Assembly: GCF_029784155.1 (NCBI RefSeq)
Contig: NC_073692.1
Coordinates: 372,128,813 to 372,192,812 of the forward strand
Reading direction: 5' to 3'
Source of the DNA: Uranotaenia lowii
Lineage: Eukaryota; Arthropoda; Insecta; Diptera; Culicidae
Length of the DNA stretch: 64,000 bases
Shown here: positions 32,101 to 42,431 of the stretch, one piece after another
Layout: each line of letters opens with the position of its first letter
Position numbering within the stretch: the first letter of the stretch is position 1
The notes under the pieces: generated by a model
Databases searched by the model: none
What the model was told of the DNA's origin: nothing
Seen by the model: only the letters and a program-made list of their open reading frames with translations
Translations under genes and position numbers: made by a program

Positions 32101-34744
32101 ATGTTTAAATATTATGAATTGGAACGCTAGATCTTTGCTGGCTAACCAAGATGAATTCTTTTTATTTTTGAAAACTCAAAACATACATATTGCTGCCATC
32201 ACTGAAACTTTTTTAAAGCCAGACAATAACTTGAAAAACAATGCTTTCTTTAAAATTTTACGAAATGATCGACTTGATCGACAAGGTGGGGGTGTAGCTA
32301 TTGTCATCAATAGTCGTCTCAAATTTAGACTTCTTCCTTCTTTCAATACAAAAGTCTTAGAAACAATTGGAATCGAATTAGAAACTTCTATGGGGAAAAT
32401 TATAATTGTTGCCGCATATTTGCCTTTTCAATGTAGCGGTGAACAGAAAAATTTTTTGAAGGGAGATTTACAAAAACTCACCAGAAACAAATCTAAATTT
32501 TTTATTATTGGTGACTTTAATGCAAAACACCGATCTTGGAATAATATTTCATCAAATTCAAATGGGAATATTTTGTTTAATGACTGCTCTGCAGGTTATT
32601 ATACTGTTGAATATCCTAATGGGCATACTTGTTTTTCTTCAATAAGAAATCCCTCCACAATTGATTTGGTTCTAACGGATTTAGGCGAGCATTGTAGTCA
32701 ATTAGTTACTCATGCGGACCTCGATTCAGACCACCTTCCAGTAACATTTTCTTTATCCCAAAGTCCCATTGAAAACCCTTTAAAATCAACTTTTAACTTT
32801 CAAAAGGCTAACTGGGAGCGATATATGAATTTTATTGAACGTAATTTAGATGTAAACGTTCCACTGAATTCAATAGAAGATATTGATTTGGCTGTAGAAA
32901 ATTTGACAACTGCAATAGTCAATGCTAAAGCCGCTTCAATACCTAAAGTTAAACATAAATTCAATCAACCTTTGATCGATGATGATCTTCAGTTTTTGAT
33001 ACGACTGAAAAACATTCGTCGACGCCAATATCAACGTACTAGGGATCCTTATTTGAAATTAATTTATTGCGACCTTCAAAAAGAGATCAAACGTCGTTTA
33101 AATTTCATTCGTAATGAAAATTTTGCTAAAGCAGTAGAGGATATAAAACCCTACTCAAAGCCATTTTGGAAATTAACTAAAATTTTGAAAAAGCCTCAGA
33201 AGCCAATTCCTACTTTGAAAGATGGGGATAAACTTCTTTTAACTAATTCAGAAAAGGCTCAAAAATTAGCCCAACAATTTGAGTCTGCTCATGATTTTAA
33301 TTTAAACGTTGTAAGTCCAATTGATGCTCAAATTTCCCTAGAATTTGATGATATTCTTTCTAAGCAAAATGTGTTTGAAAGTTCTTGTGAGACAAATATT
33401 GATGAACTTAAATTGATTTTCAAAAAATTTAAAAATATGAAAGCTCCAGGGGAAGATGGGATTTTCTATATTCTTATTAAAAAGTTGCCTGAAAGCACTT
33501 TAAATTTTTTAGTTAAAATCTTCAACAAATGTTTTCATTTGGCTTATTTTCCCAATAAATGGAAAAATGCCAAAGTAACTCCAATTTTGAAACCTGGAAA
33601 AAGTGCTTCAGAGCCTTCAAGTTATCGACCAATTAGTTTGCTTCCATCTTTAAGTAAACTATTTGAGAGAGTTATTTTGAATAGAATGATGATTCACATT
33701 AATCAGAATTCTATTTTCCCTGATGAACAATTTGGTTTTCGTCATGGACATTCTACTACACATCAACTTTTGAGTGTAACTAATATGATTAACGCTAGCA
33801 AATCTGAAGGTTATTCAACTGGTGTTGCTCTTCTTGATATTGAAAAAGCTTTTGACAGTGTTTGGCACAAAGGTTTAGTAGCTAAATTAGCTCGATTTGA
33901 TTTTCCTGTATATCTCACCAAAATTATTCAAAATTATTTGACTAGCCGAATCTTACAAGTAAGCTATCAAAATTCATGCTCTGAAAGGACACCCATTAGA
34001 GCTGGTGTCCCTCAAGGCAGTATACTTGGGCCAATTTTATACAATATTTTTACTTCTGATCTTCCTGATGTACCAGAAGGAAAAGGTAGAAGATTATTTG
34101 CTGATGATACTTTGCTTTCAGCAAAAGGTCGAAATTTACGGGTGGTACGCAGTAGATTGCAACAAAATTTAAATTCCTTTTTGAATTACTTGAAAATGTG
34201 GAAAATTTCTCCTAACGCTTCCAAAACTCAACTTATTTTATTTCCCCATAAGCCAAGAGCAAATTTTTTAAAACCTAATGAAAATCATTCCATAACTTTT
34301 AATGGGGTTTCATTAGAATGGTCTGATCACGTGAAGTACTTGGGACTTACACTTGATCGGAATCTTACTTTTAAAAATCACATTGAAGATATTCAATCTA
34401 AATGTAATAAATACACTAAATCTCTTTATTCTCTCATCAACAGGAAATCCCGGTTGTGCCTGCGAAATAAGATGCTCATCTACAAACAAGTTTTCCGACC
34501 AGCGATCATGTATGCAGTTCCGATTTGGTCTAGCTGCTGCGCGACGAGGAAGAAAGCCATCCAGAGGATTCAGAACAAAGTTCTGAAAATGATTTTGCGG
34601 CTTCCACCTTGGCACAGCACCGAAGATCTTCATCGGATTGCAGGCATTGAATCTATCGAAGAGATGGCCAACAAAATCATCTCCAACTTCAGAGGCAAAT
34701 CGATGCAGTCTTCCATCGCAGAGATTCGTTCTCTTTATGTTTAG
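32087..34744 (+). CDS. Jockey LINE ORF2: endonuclease and reverse transcriptase
   Basis: The 885-residue product starts at the ATG overlapping the ORF1 stop, consistent with translational coupling. An N-terminal AP-like endonuclease spans about residues 5-225: NWNARSL near 9, ITETFLKP near 38, GDFNAKH near 142, and the SDHLPVTF end near 220. The reverse transcriptase spans about 440-720: KAPGEDGI, YRPISLLPSLSKLFERVI, DIEKAFDSVWH, GVPQGSILGP and LFADDT with the catalytic DD near 671-672. A Jockey-type C-terminal domain (VKYLGLTLD, PAIMYAVPIW, RIQNKVLKMI, DLHRIAGIESI) follows. No RNase H domain is present, as expected for the clade. It nicks target DNA and copies LINE RNA in place. The last 300 nt are markedly GC-richer than the rest. 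Confidence 0.93.
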   Translation: MDPNRCLNIMNWNARSLLANQDEFFLFLKTQNIHIAAITETFLKPDNNLKNNAFFKILRNDRLDRQGGGVAIVINSRLKFRLLPSFNTKVLETIGIELETSMGKIIIVAAYLPFQCSGEQKNFLKGDLQKLTRNKSKFFIIGDFNAKHRSWNNISSNSNGNILFNDCSAGYYTVEYPNGHTCFSSIRNPSTIDLVLTDLGEHCSQLVTHADLDSDHLPVTFSLSQSPIENPLKSTFNFQKANWERYMNFIERNLDVNVPLNSIEDIDLAVENLTTAIVNAKAASIPKVKHKFNQPLIDDDLQFLIRLKNIRRRQYQRTRDPYLKLIYCDLQKEIKRRLNFIRNENFAKAVEDIKPYSKPFWKLTKILKKPQKPIPTLKDGDKLLLTNSEKAQKLAQQFESAHDFNLNVVSPIDAQISLEFDDILSKQNVFESSCETNIDELKLIFKKFKNMKAPGEDGIFYILIKKLPESTLNFLVKIFNKCFHLAYFPNKWKNAKVTPILKPGKSASEPSSYRPISLLPSLSKLFERVILNRMMIHINQNSIFPDEQFGFRHGHSTTHQLLSVTNMINASKSEGYSTGVALLDIEKAFDSVWHKGLVAKLARFDFPVYLTKIIQNYLTSRILQVSYQNSCSERTPIRAGVPQGSILGPILYNIFTSDLPDVPEGKGRRLFADDTLLSAKGRNLRVVRSRLQQNLNSFLNYLKMWKISPNASKTQLILFPHKPRANFLKPNENHSITFNGVSLEWSDHVKYLGLTLDRNLTFKNHIEDIQSKCNKYTKSLYSLINRKSRLCLRNKMLIYKQVFRPAIMYAVPIWSSCCATRKKAIQRIQNKVLKMILRLPPWHSTEDLHRIAGIESIEEMANKIISNFRGKSMQSSIAEIRSLYV

Positions 34745-34992
34745 TTTAATTTTAAGATAGTGTTTAGTTTTAAGTATAAAATATTTTTGCTATTACAGGA
34801 TGTTCTCCTACATTAAAAACTTGATTGCGCTCAGCAAATTTAAATCTTATAAATAAATTTTTATAATCTAGTTACTTATAGGGCTATGAACAGTTCATTA
34901 TTGAGCTGAACACCTAGTTTAATGCAATAATGTAATATAAGTGTAATCATGATTTGATACAAATAAAGACATATTTAAAAAAAAAAAAAAAA
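34745..34992 (+). terminator. 3' UTR, polyadenylation signal and poly(A) tail of the Jockey LINE
   Basis: AATAAA at 34962-34967 lies about 10 bases before an A run of about 16 (34977-34993), directly followed by the 3' target duplication. Confidence 0.8.
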
Positions 34993-36272
34993 ACCAATAA
35001 ACAAAAATGGTATTGTGACTTTAAATTATTCCTTTGTCCTTTGAGGTTGCAGAAATTCTAGAAGTTTCATATTTTTTTTCGACGAAGTTTTATCCTATAC
35101 TCTGTAAAACAGTATTCATATTTTAGAACAGATTTTACAGATTTATAAAAAGTTTATATAGCCTTTAATGAAAATGATATGAAATTGGTATTCAAAAAGA
35201 TTTTTCGTCAAAACAACGACTTAACTAATAAATAAACAAAACTCAAAACACTGTCACAAAGTTTTTGGTTGACTCACTCCCCGCAACCTAGGTCGTGATC
35301 GCATTAAGTTTGCGCTCCCAATAATAAAACGAACAAATTGAAATAAAAATTCTTGAAAAACCAGTCAAAATTCAGAAAAAAATTAGTTGTTTCGATCTGA
35401 TCCATACGCTTTTTGTTGCTATAATACTGTTGCAAATTTATAAAAACTTTGTTACTGCTTTATCTGGAAAAGAAAATGCTTCAACAGCGTTAAAAATTAA
35501 AACAACAGAGTTCCATAAATTACCTTGAAAATATTGACAAAAAAAAAAATACAAACAATCTAACATGTGTTTAAATGCTGTCTCTGTTGAAAGTTTCGTT
35601 AGAACTAAAGTTAGATTTGATGTAAACATGTGTTCAAATGCTGACTCTGCTGAAGCATTTCATGTTTTGAAACAAACTAGGAAGTTTCCGAACAGTTTTC
35701 AATATTTTTCATTTTAAATTTCAATTTTGTGAAAGCCTGGAACCGCTTAGAACGATTTTTAAAAACTTGGCCTGTTTATAGATAAATCATTTTTGCAAAT
35801 TTTATCAAATTCCAGCTTTTTAATGAAAAATTCAGTGATTTTTGTGAAGAAAACTTAAATTTCTTGTAGCTGTATCTTTTTTCAGTCATTGTAAATTTAT
35901 ACAGTCTTTAAATGTTGTGGAGTTCGATAGCTGATCTGAAATGTGTAAAGTTTCATGAAAAAAGCTTTAATTCATAAAGTTACATCGACAAGTTTTAGCT
36001 ATAATCAAATCTCACATAAACCTTGCAGTAAGGTTTATTGAGCTTGGATTTTGAAGCTGATTGAACAAAATTTGAGTATTTGTACTCATAAATATTTGGT
36101 AAAAAAAACGTTTAGCTGTGTCCATTTTAGAATGCCAAATGATGATGAAAAATTTACCGGAAATACCGGTTTTTTACCGTCCCAAAAGTCGGTATTCCGG
36201 TATTGAGAAAATGGACGGTTTTACCGGTTTTACCGGTTTCGGTAAAACCGGTTAGACCACCCTACTATATTG

Positions 36273-37474
36273 TCCTAACTATTCGAACGTGTATTTTTTT
36301 TACAAATTAGAGCTTGCTAGCAGTGTTTGAGAAATGAAAAGGCAGCCACCGAATGGATAGGGGCCTGAGTTCCGCATAAATACATGCAAGATTCCTCCCA
36401 TTTCCCCATATAAGCTACTTTCAAATTGAGATCTCTAAATGTTAACTTGTGATCCTACGATCGAAACCAAAAGAAACGAAAATCAAATTGTTGAAAACAT
36501 TTTGAATATATTTTTTTTCGCTTGCTTGTATGACAATCTCCCATAGTGCGTTTCCACAGTTACCGCACGAATTGTTTTATTTTCATAATAAACAAGAATG
36601 AACGCAAAGGATAAGCATGAAGTAAACATGAACAGATAGGCTGGCAGATTTTATGGATTTTTAGTTCATGTTGAAGTTCGTTTTTTTTCTCAATAAATTA
36701 AAAATAACAATTTCATCGGGCAAGTCTAGCCGTGTCTTGGTGTATCGAGTGTAAAAGGAGCCAAAAACGATGGAAATCTATAACTATACATTCCTGAAAT
36801 TCGCACATTCAATCTCAAATTTTCAAATACAAAAACTGTCCCATATCCGGACAAATCTGAGCAAAATAATCCAATATTTAAACAAAATAAAAAAAAGAGG
36901 GGAGAAAATCTCGAAACCTATATTTTATCGTCGAAGCATATCAAATTGCTTTTAATGGTTCTAAAAAAATTCTGATCAAATAATTGTGATCAAAATAATT
37001 ATGAAATATTCGTTACCGGATCCAAATTCAAATCTTATCTTTACCCAATTTGATTTTTTTGGTGAATTGAGTAAATTTTGTGAATACATCCGGACAAAAA
37101 ACGAGTAATTTTTTGAAAGATCCGGGCATCCGGCTGATTCAGACTCGCCTCGATGTTTTCCTTGAATATCTGGATACGCCCGGATTAAACCGGAAAATCT
37201 GGAATGCTTATTCTATAAGTTCTAAGAACCGTCAATGTTATTGAAAAATAAATCTTGTTCATCCCATTGAAGTTATTCAAATTTTCTTTTAATTCAACAG
37301 TTGTGGAATCAAATTTTTAGGCCATTCATTCTTTGATTTTACTAGCATTTAATTTACAGTTTAATTTATCTAAAATCTAATTGATTTCATGTCATCCTAA
37401 AACCTGATTTTGCTTCAGTACCGCCATCTGTTAAAAATAAAAAGGATTTATATAAAAACGATAGATAGCAGATT
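36273..37474. other. AT-rich stretch with repeated ccgg words
   Basis: Phrases such as atccggacaaa, catccggctg and gcccggattaaaccgg recur between 36840 and 37200, hinting at a decayed DNA element like the one around 11100-11450. I could not define ends. No gene is recognised. Confidence 0.4.
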
Positions 37475-37648
37475 TTATTTTTCTAGCGGAAAACTACGCA
37501 GAAGGTGCTTAAAGTGATCCATTGCTTGAACTTCTGCTAGGAATACTTTTGGCCAGTTTACCATAGAAATTGAGATCCTGAGTTTAGGTCCAAACACCCC
37601 TGTCCCAGTTCTATTAACCATTTTTGATCCATCAGTAAAAAATTTAAT
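37475..37648 (-). pseudogene. LINE RNase H start (fragment)
   Basis: The minus strand reads IKFFTDGSKMVNRTGTGVFG then ISISMVNWPKVFLAEVQAMD. FTDGSK is the first-aspartate block of LINE RNase H domains and FLAEV the glutamate block (usually FQAEV). It belongs with the RT fragment at 38940-39480, from which it is separated by the DNA element 37649-38939. Roughly 100 or more residues expected between them are missing. Confidence 0.7.
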
Positions 37649-38044
37649 CAAAAGTCTCGTTAAAAAGGTCGAACACAGCTTAATCAGCATAATCAATATG
37701 TTGAAGTTCGTTTTATTCAGCCCAAAATTTAAGTTCTTATTGAAACTTTGAAGTTCCATTACAGATTTGAACGACCTTCTATTCAGCCCACAAGTGAACG
37801 TTTAATCAGCAAAAACAAAAAAAAATCTCCTCTCCTCTCTTACTTTGGTCACCACCAGCCCATGTGGTTCTGCCGGTTTCTCGGCATCCTTCTTTATTCC
37901 TCCCATCACCTTCCCCATTTGAACTTACTTTATTGCTTTGTTTTTAACTTTGATCGATACATGCCGGCACGTACGCCAGTTCTGCTACACAATTATTTGG
38001 TTCGCTTACTCAAGCAATCATACAACCTCATGGAAAAAATAGTC

Positions 38045-38128
38045 CTGGTGCAAGATTTGAACCCGATCCTCCGAGATGATAGCCAAACACGCTGCCACGA
38101 CGCCACGTCTAGATGTTGCCTTGCCGGC
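38045..38128 (-). repeat. tRNA-like pol III promoter region inside the element
   Basis: The minus strand carries tggcagcgtgtttgg (A-box-like, plus-strand 38083-38097) and ggttcaaatct (B-box, plus-strand 38053-38063) at tRNA-like spacing. The second copy of the element has the same region at 46376-46455, so it was acquired before the element multiplied. Confidence 0.5.
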
Positions 38129-38604
38129 AGCTAAAATTCGAAGTGGTTATAAGCTTCCTAGAATACCCGCAAGGGCAGCAAGTGACCAGTATCAAAGACG
38201 CATGTTGATTATTACTAAGGAATATTACGAAACGGCATATAAATCAATCATCAGTTAAAATAATATCGGTTAAAAAAAATGGAATTCCAAGTTTACAACT
38301 GTTAAGCACAAAATTATAAAAATTCTTGAGTTTATCTTGATATTTAGTTAATGAATTGCTTCAACTGACTTTCATTGTGTGATAAATTCGTGGTAAGTAA
38401 ATACAGTTGGACGAAATTTTATAAAGTCAAAATATTTACTCGTTTCAAAAACAATCATTTGCGAGTTAGCTTTAAGTTGTTCTGAGTTGAAGTTTCAAAA
38501 TAAATTACACATTTCTGCAATTTCCAAGCTCCATAAAATAATTTATTTATTACATGCCCTTTTCTGATGTTCGTTCACATTTCATATTCATGAAATGGCG
38601 GACA

Positions 38605-38835
38605 TGTCTCAAAAAGGCTGTTTGAGGAACTTTTTGGAACTTGAAGTTCACAGATGGCTATTTGAGAAACTTCTTCGAACTTGAAGTTCACAGAAGGCTA
38701 TTTGAGACCTAATTTGTAACTTTTATACTGTGTGGGTGCGAATGACATGTCACAAAAAAGCTATTTGAGGAACTTTTTGGAACTTCAAGTCCATAGAAGG
38801 CTATTTGAGGAACCTTTTGAAACTTTCATGTTCAC
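38605..38835. repeat. Tandem subrepeats, ~45-bp unit
   Basis: The phrase ggctatttgaggaacttttt plus ggaacttgaagttcacaga is repeated three to four times with small changes. The block is expanded differently in the second copy (46905-47225). Confidence 0.7.
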
Positions 38836-38939
38836 ATTCGAGAAAATTCGTTTCCAATTCCCTTTGGAACCTTTGTTCAGCGAAATTCGAACTTCGGAGG
38901 CACGAGTTTTGATAGATATGAGACTTTTGGTTGCTTGGG

Positions 38940-39480
38940 AAATAGCGTTGCTATTCTTTGAACGTTTCTTCCGGGCCGTAGCTTCCACAGTTTTAGTCCA
39001 CCATACTATGGAGGCATAAGAGATTTTGGGACTTATCATAGCTGTAAATATCCAATGGATAGTTTTCGGCCTTAGTCCACATTTTTTCCCTACTCCTTTG
39101 GGGCAGATACATAGAGCTGTTGTGGTCTTCGCTATTACATGCTCCAATTGTGGGTTCCATGATAGTATTGAGTCTAGTATAATTCCTAAAAATTTCACTT
39201 GTGATTTGAAGTTGAGCACTTCCCCATCTAGTGTAAGAGAATTTAGTGCAGTTTTTAGTCTCATAGTGAGTGCTATCACAGTAGTTTTGAAAGGGTTTAT
39301 GTTCAGTCCCTCTTCTTTGCATCAGAGTAGTGCGCAGTTAAGTGCAGATTACAAAGCCAATAATTTCGAATCCCATAGATACAAGTTTTTTTTAAGAAGG
39401 TCGTCCCAATCAATGAGCACAACAAAGTTGATAGAACCTCACCTAGGGGACATTGGAGTGGAAGTGATCGTAAGACCTCT
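38940..39480 (-). pseudogene. LINE reverse transcriptase C-terminal part, broken by a DNA element
   Basis: The minus strand reads CKEEGLNINPFKTTVIALTM, then LNFKSQVKFLGIILDSILSW, NPQLEHVIAKTTTALCICPK and SPKISYASIVWWTKTVEATA. This is the thumb and post-palm region of an I/LOA/R1-type LINE (GL..NP.KT, VKYLGV.LD..L.W, P...Y..IVWW). The palm with the YADD motif is too decayed to read. After NAI the frame runs into the DNA element end at 38939. Confidence 0.72.
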
Positions 39481-39820
39481 CAAGCTTGCATAAATGGTTA
39501 TTTCTATCAGCATGGTACTATTCCAGTCAACAATAGACGTGTGGCACTCTCGTCCTTCGCACCCAGTACCGTGCAAAAAGGTCCTTTATTGAACGCTGGA
39601 AAGGGTACGTAATGGTTGAATGCACGGATATTAGTTATATTATAGTGAAACGGAGTATTGGAGAAGTAGGGCAATGAATATCGGCATGTGTTGAATGATG
39701 AACTCAATATGAGCTACATAGAAGTCAAAGTAAATGAGGTGATGTTGAGAGAAAATCATCCGATGGTCGATGGATCAGTCGATGACTGTTTGGCGATGGT
39801 TGTGGAGTTTTACTTTCGAT
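39481..39820. other. Unassigned, probably LTR-retrotransposon remains
   Basis: It is short and GC-moderate. It lies upstream of a gypsy-like RT scrap, so it may derive from the same element, but no motif is readable. Confidence 0.3.
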
Positions 39821-40010
39821 GCCGCAGCCCGTGGCGTAGAGGATAGCCTTCAAGTCTTCTAAGCCAGCGGGTATGAGATCGAAACCCGGTCACGGCATAC
39901 ATAGTACACTTTCTGTAGGTTGGTGGTTTTAGCATTTGTAAGATGCTTGGCATCATACCCTCGGAAGATGTACGCTTAGAGTTAAGAAAAAGGAATCTCT
40001 TCGAGGAAAC
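39821..40010 (+). mobile_element. tRNA-derived SINE, plus strand
   Basis: The head gccgcagcccgtggcgtaga then ggatagcc contains an A-box-like gtggcgtagaggatagc. About 45 bases later, gatcgaaaccc (39877-39887) matches the B-box, and the tRNA-like head closes with cacggc. A non-tRNA body follows (tacatagtacactttctgta, ggttggtggttttagc, ttggcatcataccctcg). No clear tail or target duplication is seen. It separates two patches of LTR-element-like sequence. Confidence 0.6.
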
Positions 40011-40063
40011 ATCAAGTTTCATCAAGTTTCAATACTTGAATCATGACTTGACATGGATTTAAA

Positions 40064-40204
40064 TTTATTATACGATTGCCATTTGGATTGGTCAAGGCTC
40101 CGGAACTGTTCCGGAAAGTTGTGAATACGGCTCTGTAGGGCTGGGACGAAGTATTTTGTTATCTTGTTTAAGTCCTCGTTAAAGAGAAGGATCTTGGTGT
40201 AAGA
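40064..40204 (+). pseudogene. Ty3/gypsy reverse transcriptase fragment
   Basis: The plus strand reads IRLPFGLVKAPELFRKVVNT, a stop, then GWDEVFCYLV, a stop, and VLVKEKDLG. This matches the gypsy RT block RMPFGL.NAP.TFQR.M followed by VY.DD.L. The catalytic aspartates are lost and two stops interrupt about 47 codons. It is a scrap of a degraded element. Confidence 0.6.
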
Positions 40205-40286
40205 TGAACGTCTTTCAATCAGATGTTTGTAATACTATTAATATGAAGCTTAGAGTTTCCTGTTTACAGGCCTGTGATTACAAATA

Positions 40287-41216
40287 AAGCATGGATCACT
40301 AAAAATCTGGAAGCATTAAAAAGGGTCTATCTCGGAGCTATGTAAACGAAATAAAAATGTTTTGTGCTCAAATTGTAGGGTTTTTACTGCACTTTTAAGG
40401 GAAAATAATAAAAAAAATATTCCGGTGTTGTTTTGTTGAAATTTCGTACTTTTCGTCGAGAACCACTCATCTAAGTTTGGACACCCTATTCACTGACCCA
40501 AGCGGCCCTTTTTTTCCACAATCTCTTCATCTCTGTTGCATCCCGAGTCGTCCTACCATTCTTCTTCATCTTCTGATTAACAATTGCTCAAAATTTTTCG
40601 ATAGGGCGGAATTGAGGGCAGTTGGGTGGGTTGACGTCCTTTTCGACAAAATCCACCAGTTGGCCCGATACCACTGTAGTACCTCTTCGCTGTAGTGGCA
40701 GCTAGCTAAATCTAGCAAAAACTTTACTGGTTCTTTGTGAGATCTAACAAAAGGAAAAAAAAACATTTTTCAGGCACTCCTTCTTGTACATTTCGAAGTC
40801 CATGGTCTTGTTTTTCACAAAAAAACCGGGGTTTTTCGGCCGCAGCTCCAAATATCTTGCCAGATCAAACACTTTTCTGCAAAGTTATTGGCAAAAACGA
40901 ATTTGAACTTGATGGGGACATCACTCCGACCAGTGGCTTTGAGAAATTTTTGGTCAGGAAGCCTCCTCAAATCAGATTTCGCGATTTTTGAACCAGACCA
41001 CATCGGGTTTTTGAACGTGGGTGTCCAAAATTAATTTTCGTCTCGCGGCTTCTATCAAGTGTAACTTTTTTGGAACAAAACGAATCGTAGTGAAATTTTC
41101 AGCACTGATAGAGGAAACATTTTCGAACAAAGTACTGTCAAAAAATTCCAGATCCGACAACTAGGAGCGCTATGGTATAATAAACAGTGCGTCCAGATTT
41201 CTGATGATCCATGCTT
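40287..41216 (-). mobile_element. Mariner-type element with transposase relic
   Basis: The ends aagcatggatcactaaaaat then ctgga on the left and tccagatttctgatgatcc then atgctt on the right are imperfect inverted repeats with TA on both sides (40285-40286, 41217-41218). Between them lies a minus-strand transposase relic (separate entry). At 930 bp it is shorter than a complete element of the family. Confidence 0.6.
40430..41190 (-). pseudogene. Degraded Tc1/mariner (ITm) transposase
   Basis: Minus-strand pieces in order are SAENFTTIRFVPKKLHL, IKFKFVFANNFAEKCLIWQD then IWSCGRKTPVF, FFFPFVRSHKEPVKFLLDLA then SCHYSEEVLQWYRANWW, and finally LSKNFEQLLIRR with SVNRVSKLR. The family sequence around the second catalytic residue is usually PVLFWPDLASCHYS followed by NPPNCPELRPIEKYW. 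Here the LLDLASCHYS aspartate survives but the NPPNCPELRPIE block is scrambled. Frameshifts occur throughout and the DNA-binding N-terminus is not readable. It is clearly inactive. Confidence 0.65.
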
Positions 41217-41218
41217 TA

Positions 41219-42429
41219 TGCAGATATCGTGTAAAGTTTGATAGTTCAAAAGGCGATACCGCTTGACCTGTCTGAAGACATATTTGTTAGCGATATCATA
41301 ACATGTGCAGCTAACCCTGTTCTACGGGATGTTGTAGGAGCTTGTAGGGCTTACTTAGTAATCCAGGAACGATGGTGGAGTTTTGAGACAGAAATAAGGT
41401 TTAAAGGATTAAACAATTTCGGATGGGCTGAAAAACTATAGTGTTTATAATTTAAAGATACACCTTACATTTCAATTTAAGTTGTGATTTTGATTTTCTT
41501 TTCAAAAATAAAATATGAAAATTATTTCATTATTGATGATTTCCATGTAATCATCATCCCGAACCTGTTCCGAAACGCTCCAGAAGTTTGACGAATTGGC
41601 GCTGATGTCATACATCCTGCCCATTTAACAAACGTTTAGCGCATATTCAACGTGAATCATTATCGCTCAAACTTGGAAAATTACTTTTTTCCCCCTGCCA
41701 TAAGAGGGATTGGGTTGGGACAACAGCTCGTGGTGGTGATATCACTCCGCGGTTCCATAAACCGCAAACGATATTGACAAACGCTGGGCCCGGCATATAG
41801 TAAACCACAAATCTCGCACCCAAGTCCGGAACATTTGACGGTTCTGACGCGGCCATTTTTTATTGCGCCTAGAGAAACGGCACAATTTCGGTTGACAGCT
41901 CGAAGCGAAATTTTATGATGGCCATCCGCCGTGTTTCGCAAACAATTGCTTGGCAAGGCAGAAAAAAGAGAGAGCCGTTTACGAATTACACGAGCCAACA
42001 AGGATAATAATTCTTCAAGGTTGTAAATTTCCCCGGGGCGCAATTGAAGGCGAGGATATAATTCCGATCGATTGATGATGGGTTACGCTAACTAATGACC
42101 ACGTGCCATCGTCAATCGAAGGTTATAACGGCCTGATCTGATGCGAGTTTACTCGTTTTGTAAAATTGTATTCTACAGAGGGAAGTAATCGAATATTTAT
42201 ACTTAACAGCAGTGAAGTACACCATACTAGCACGTATAAAAAAACAAAAAATTTCCTCTAAAGAAAAGATTTCAGAACACAGCAGAAAACGGCTATCCCA
42301 AATTTCAAAATCATATTTACCTCACTTTAAGTCAAAAGTAAATTAGGACTCCCAAGAAGAGTAAAAAATCGGTAAAAATCACATTTTTAATAGGAGATTA
42401 AAACTATTTTTAATTTTTAAGAATAAATG
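41219..42429. other. Mostly unassigned stretch
   Basis: A plus-strand frame at 41238-41441 (LDLSEDIFVSDIITCAANPV, LVIQERWWSFETEIRF) looks protein-like but I do not recognise it; it may be more of a decayed retroelement. From 41560 to 42060 the sequence is GC-richer and single-copy, with no splice-bounded frame I trust. Confidence 0.35.
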
Positions 42430-42431
42430 TA

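Larger units (their letters stand above)
30488..34992 (+). mobile_element. Full-length Jockey-clade LINE with intact ORFs
   Basis: The 13-bp word accaataaacaaa lies just upstream (30475-30487) and just after the poly(A) tail (34993-35005), so both ends are defined by the target duplication. The order is a 5' UTR of about 180 bp starting tcacttccatctgtaccg, ORF1, ORF2 overlapping by 14 nt in the +1 frame, a 3' UTR of about 230 bp, aataaa at 34962, and a tail of about 16 A. Both ORFs lack stops or frameshifts and the tail is intact. This is the youngest-looking autonomous element in the window and may be active. It sits inside a hAT-like element. Confidence 0.9.
30288..36264. mobile_element. 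hAT-like non-autonomous element carrying a nested LINE
   Basis: The outer ends tagggtggtc and gaccacccta are inverted repeats, and the octamer CTATATTG is present immediately outside both (30280-30287 and 36265-36272). An 8-bp duplication with TAGGGTGG-like ends is characteristic of hAT transposons. Subterminal accggttttaccggt words are abundant on both sides (30300-30380, 36160-36255). The total is 5977 bp, of which about 4.5 kb is the Jockey LINE; the native element is about 1.46 kb and shows no transposase. Confidence 0.75.
37649..38939. mobile_element. DNA element with CCCAAGCAACC ends, tRNA-like core and subrepeats (copy 1, left end lost)
   Basis: It is about 90% similar by eye to 45967-47341 over its whole length. 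The right end gagacttttggttgcttggg is intact. On the left only caaaagtctc remains, the outer 10 bp being replaced by LINE sequence. It sits in a minus-strand LINE between RT and RNase H. The loss of its left tip together with LINE codons points to a deletion at that junction. No transposase is visible. Confidence 0.7.

Noticed and set aside
31153..34633. Shorter frames on the minus and alternative plus frames within the Jockey LINE
   Set aside because: They overlap two long intact LINE ORFs with strong domain evidence.
36640..37215. Possible MITE with ggctggcagatttt and aaaatctggaatgc ends
   Set aside because: The end match is only about 8 bp with no target duplication; left as part of the unassigned stretch.
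39026..39493. A 155-residue plus-strand frame
   Set aside because: It is the antisense of a LINE reverse transcriptase fragment that has clear motifs on the minus strand.
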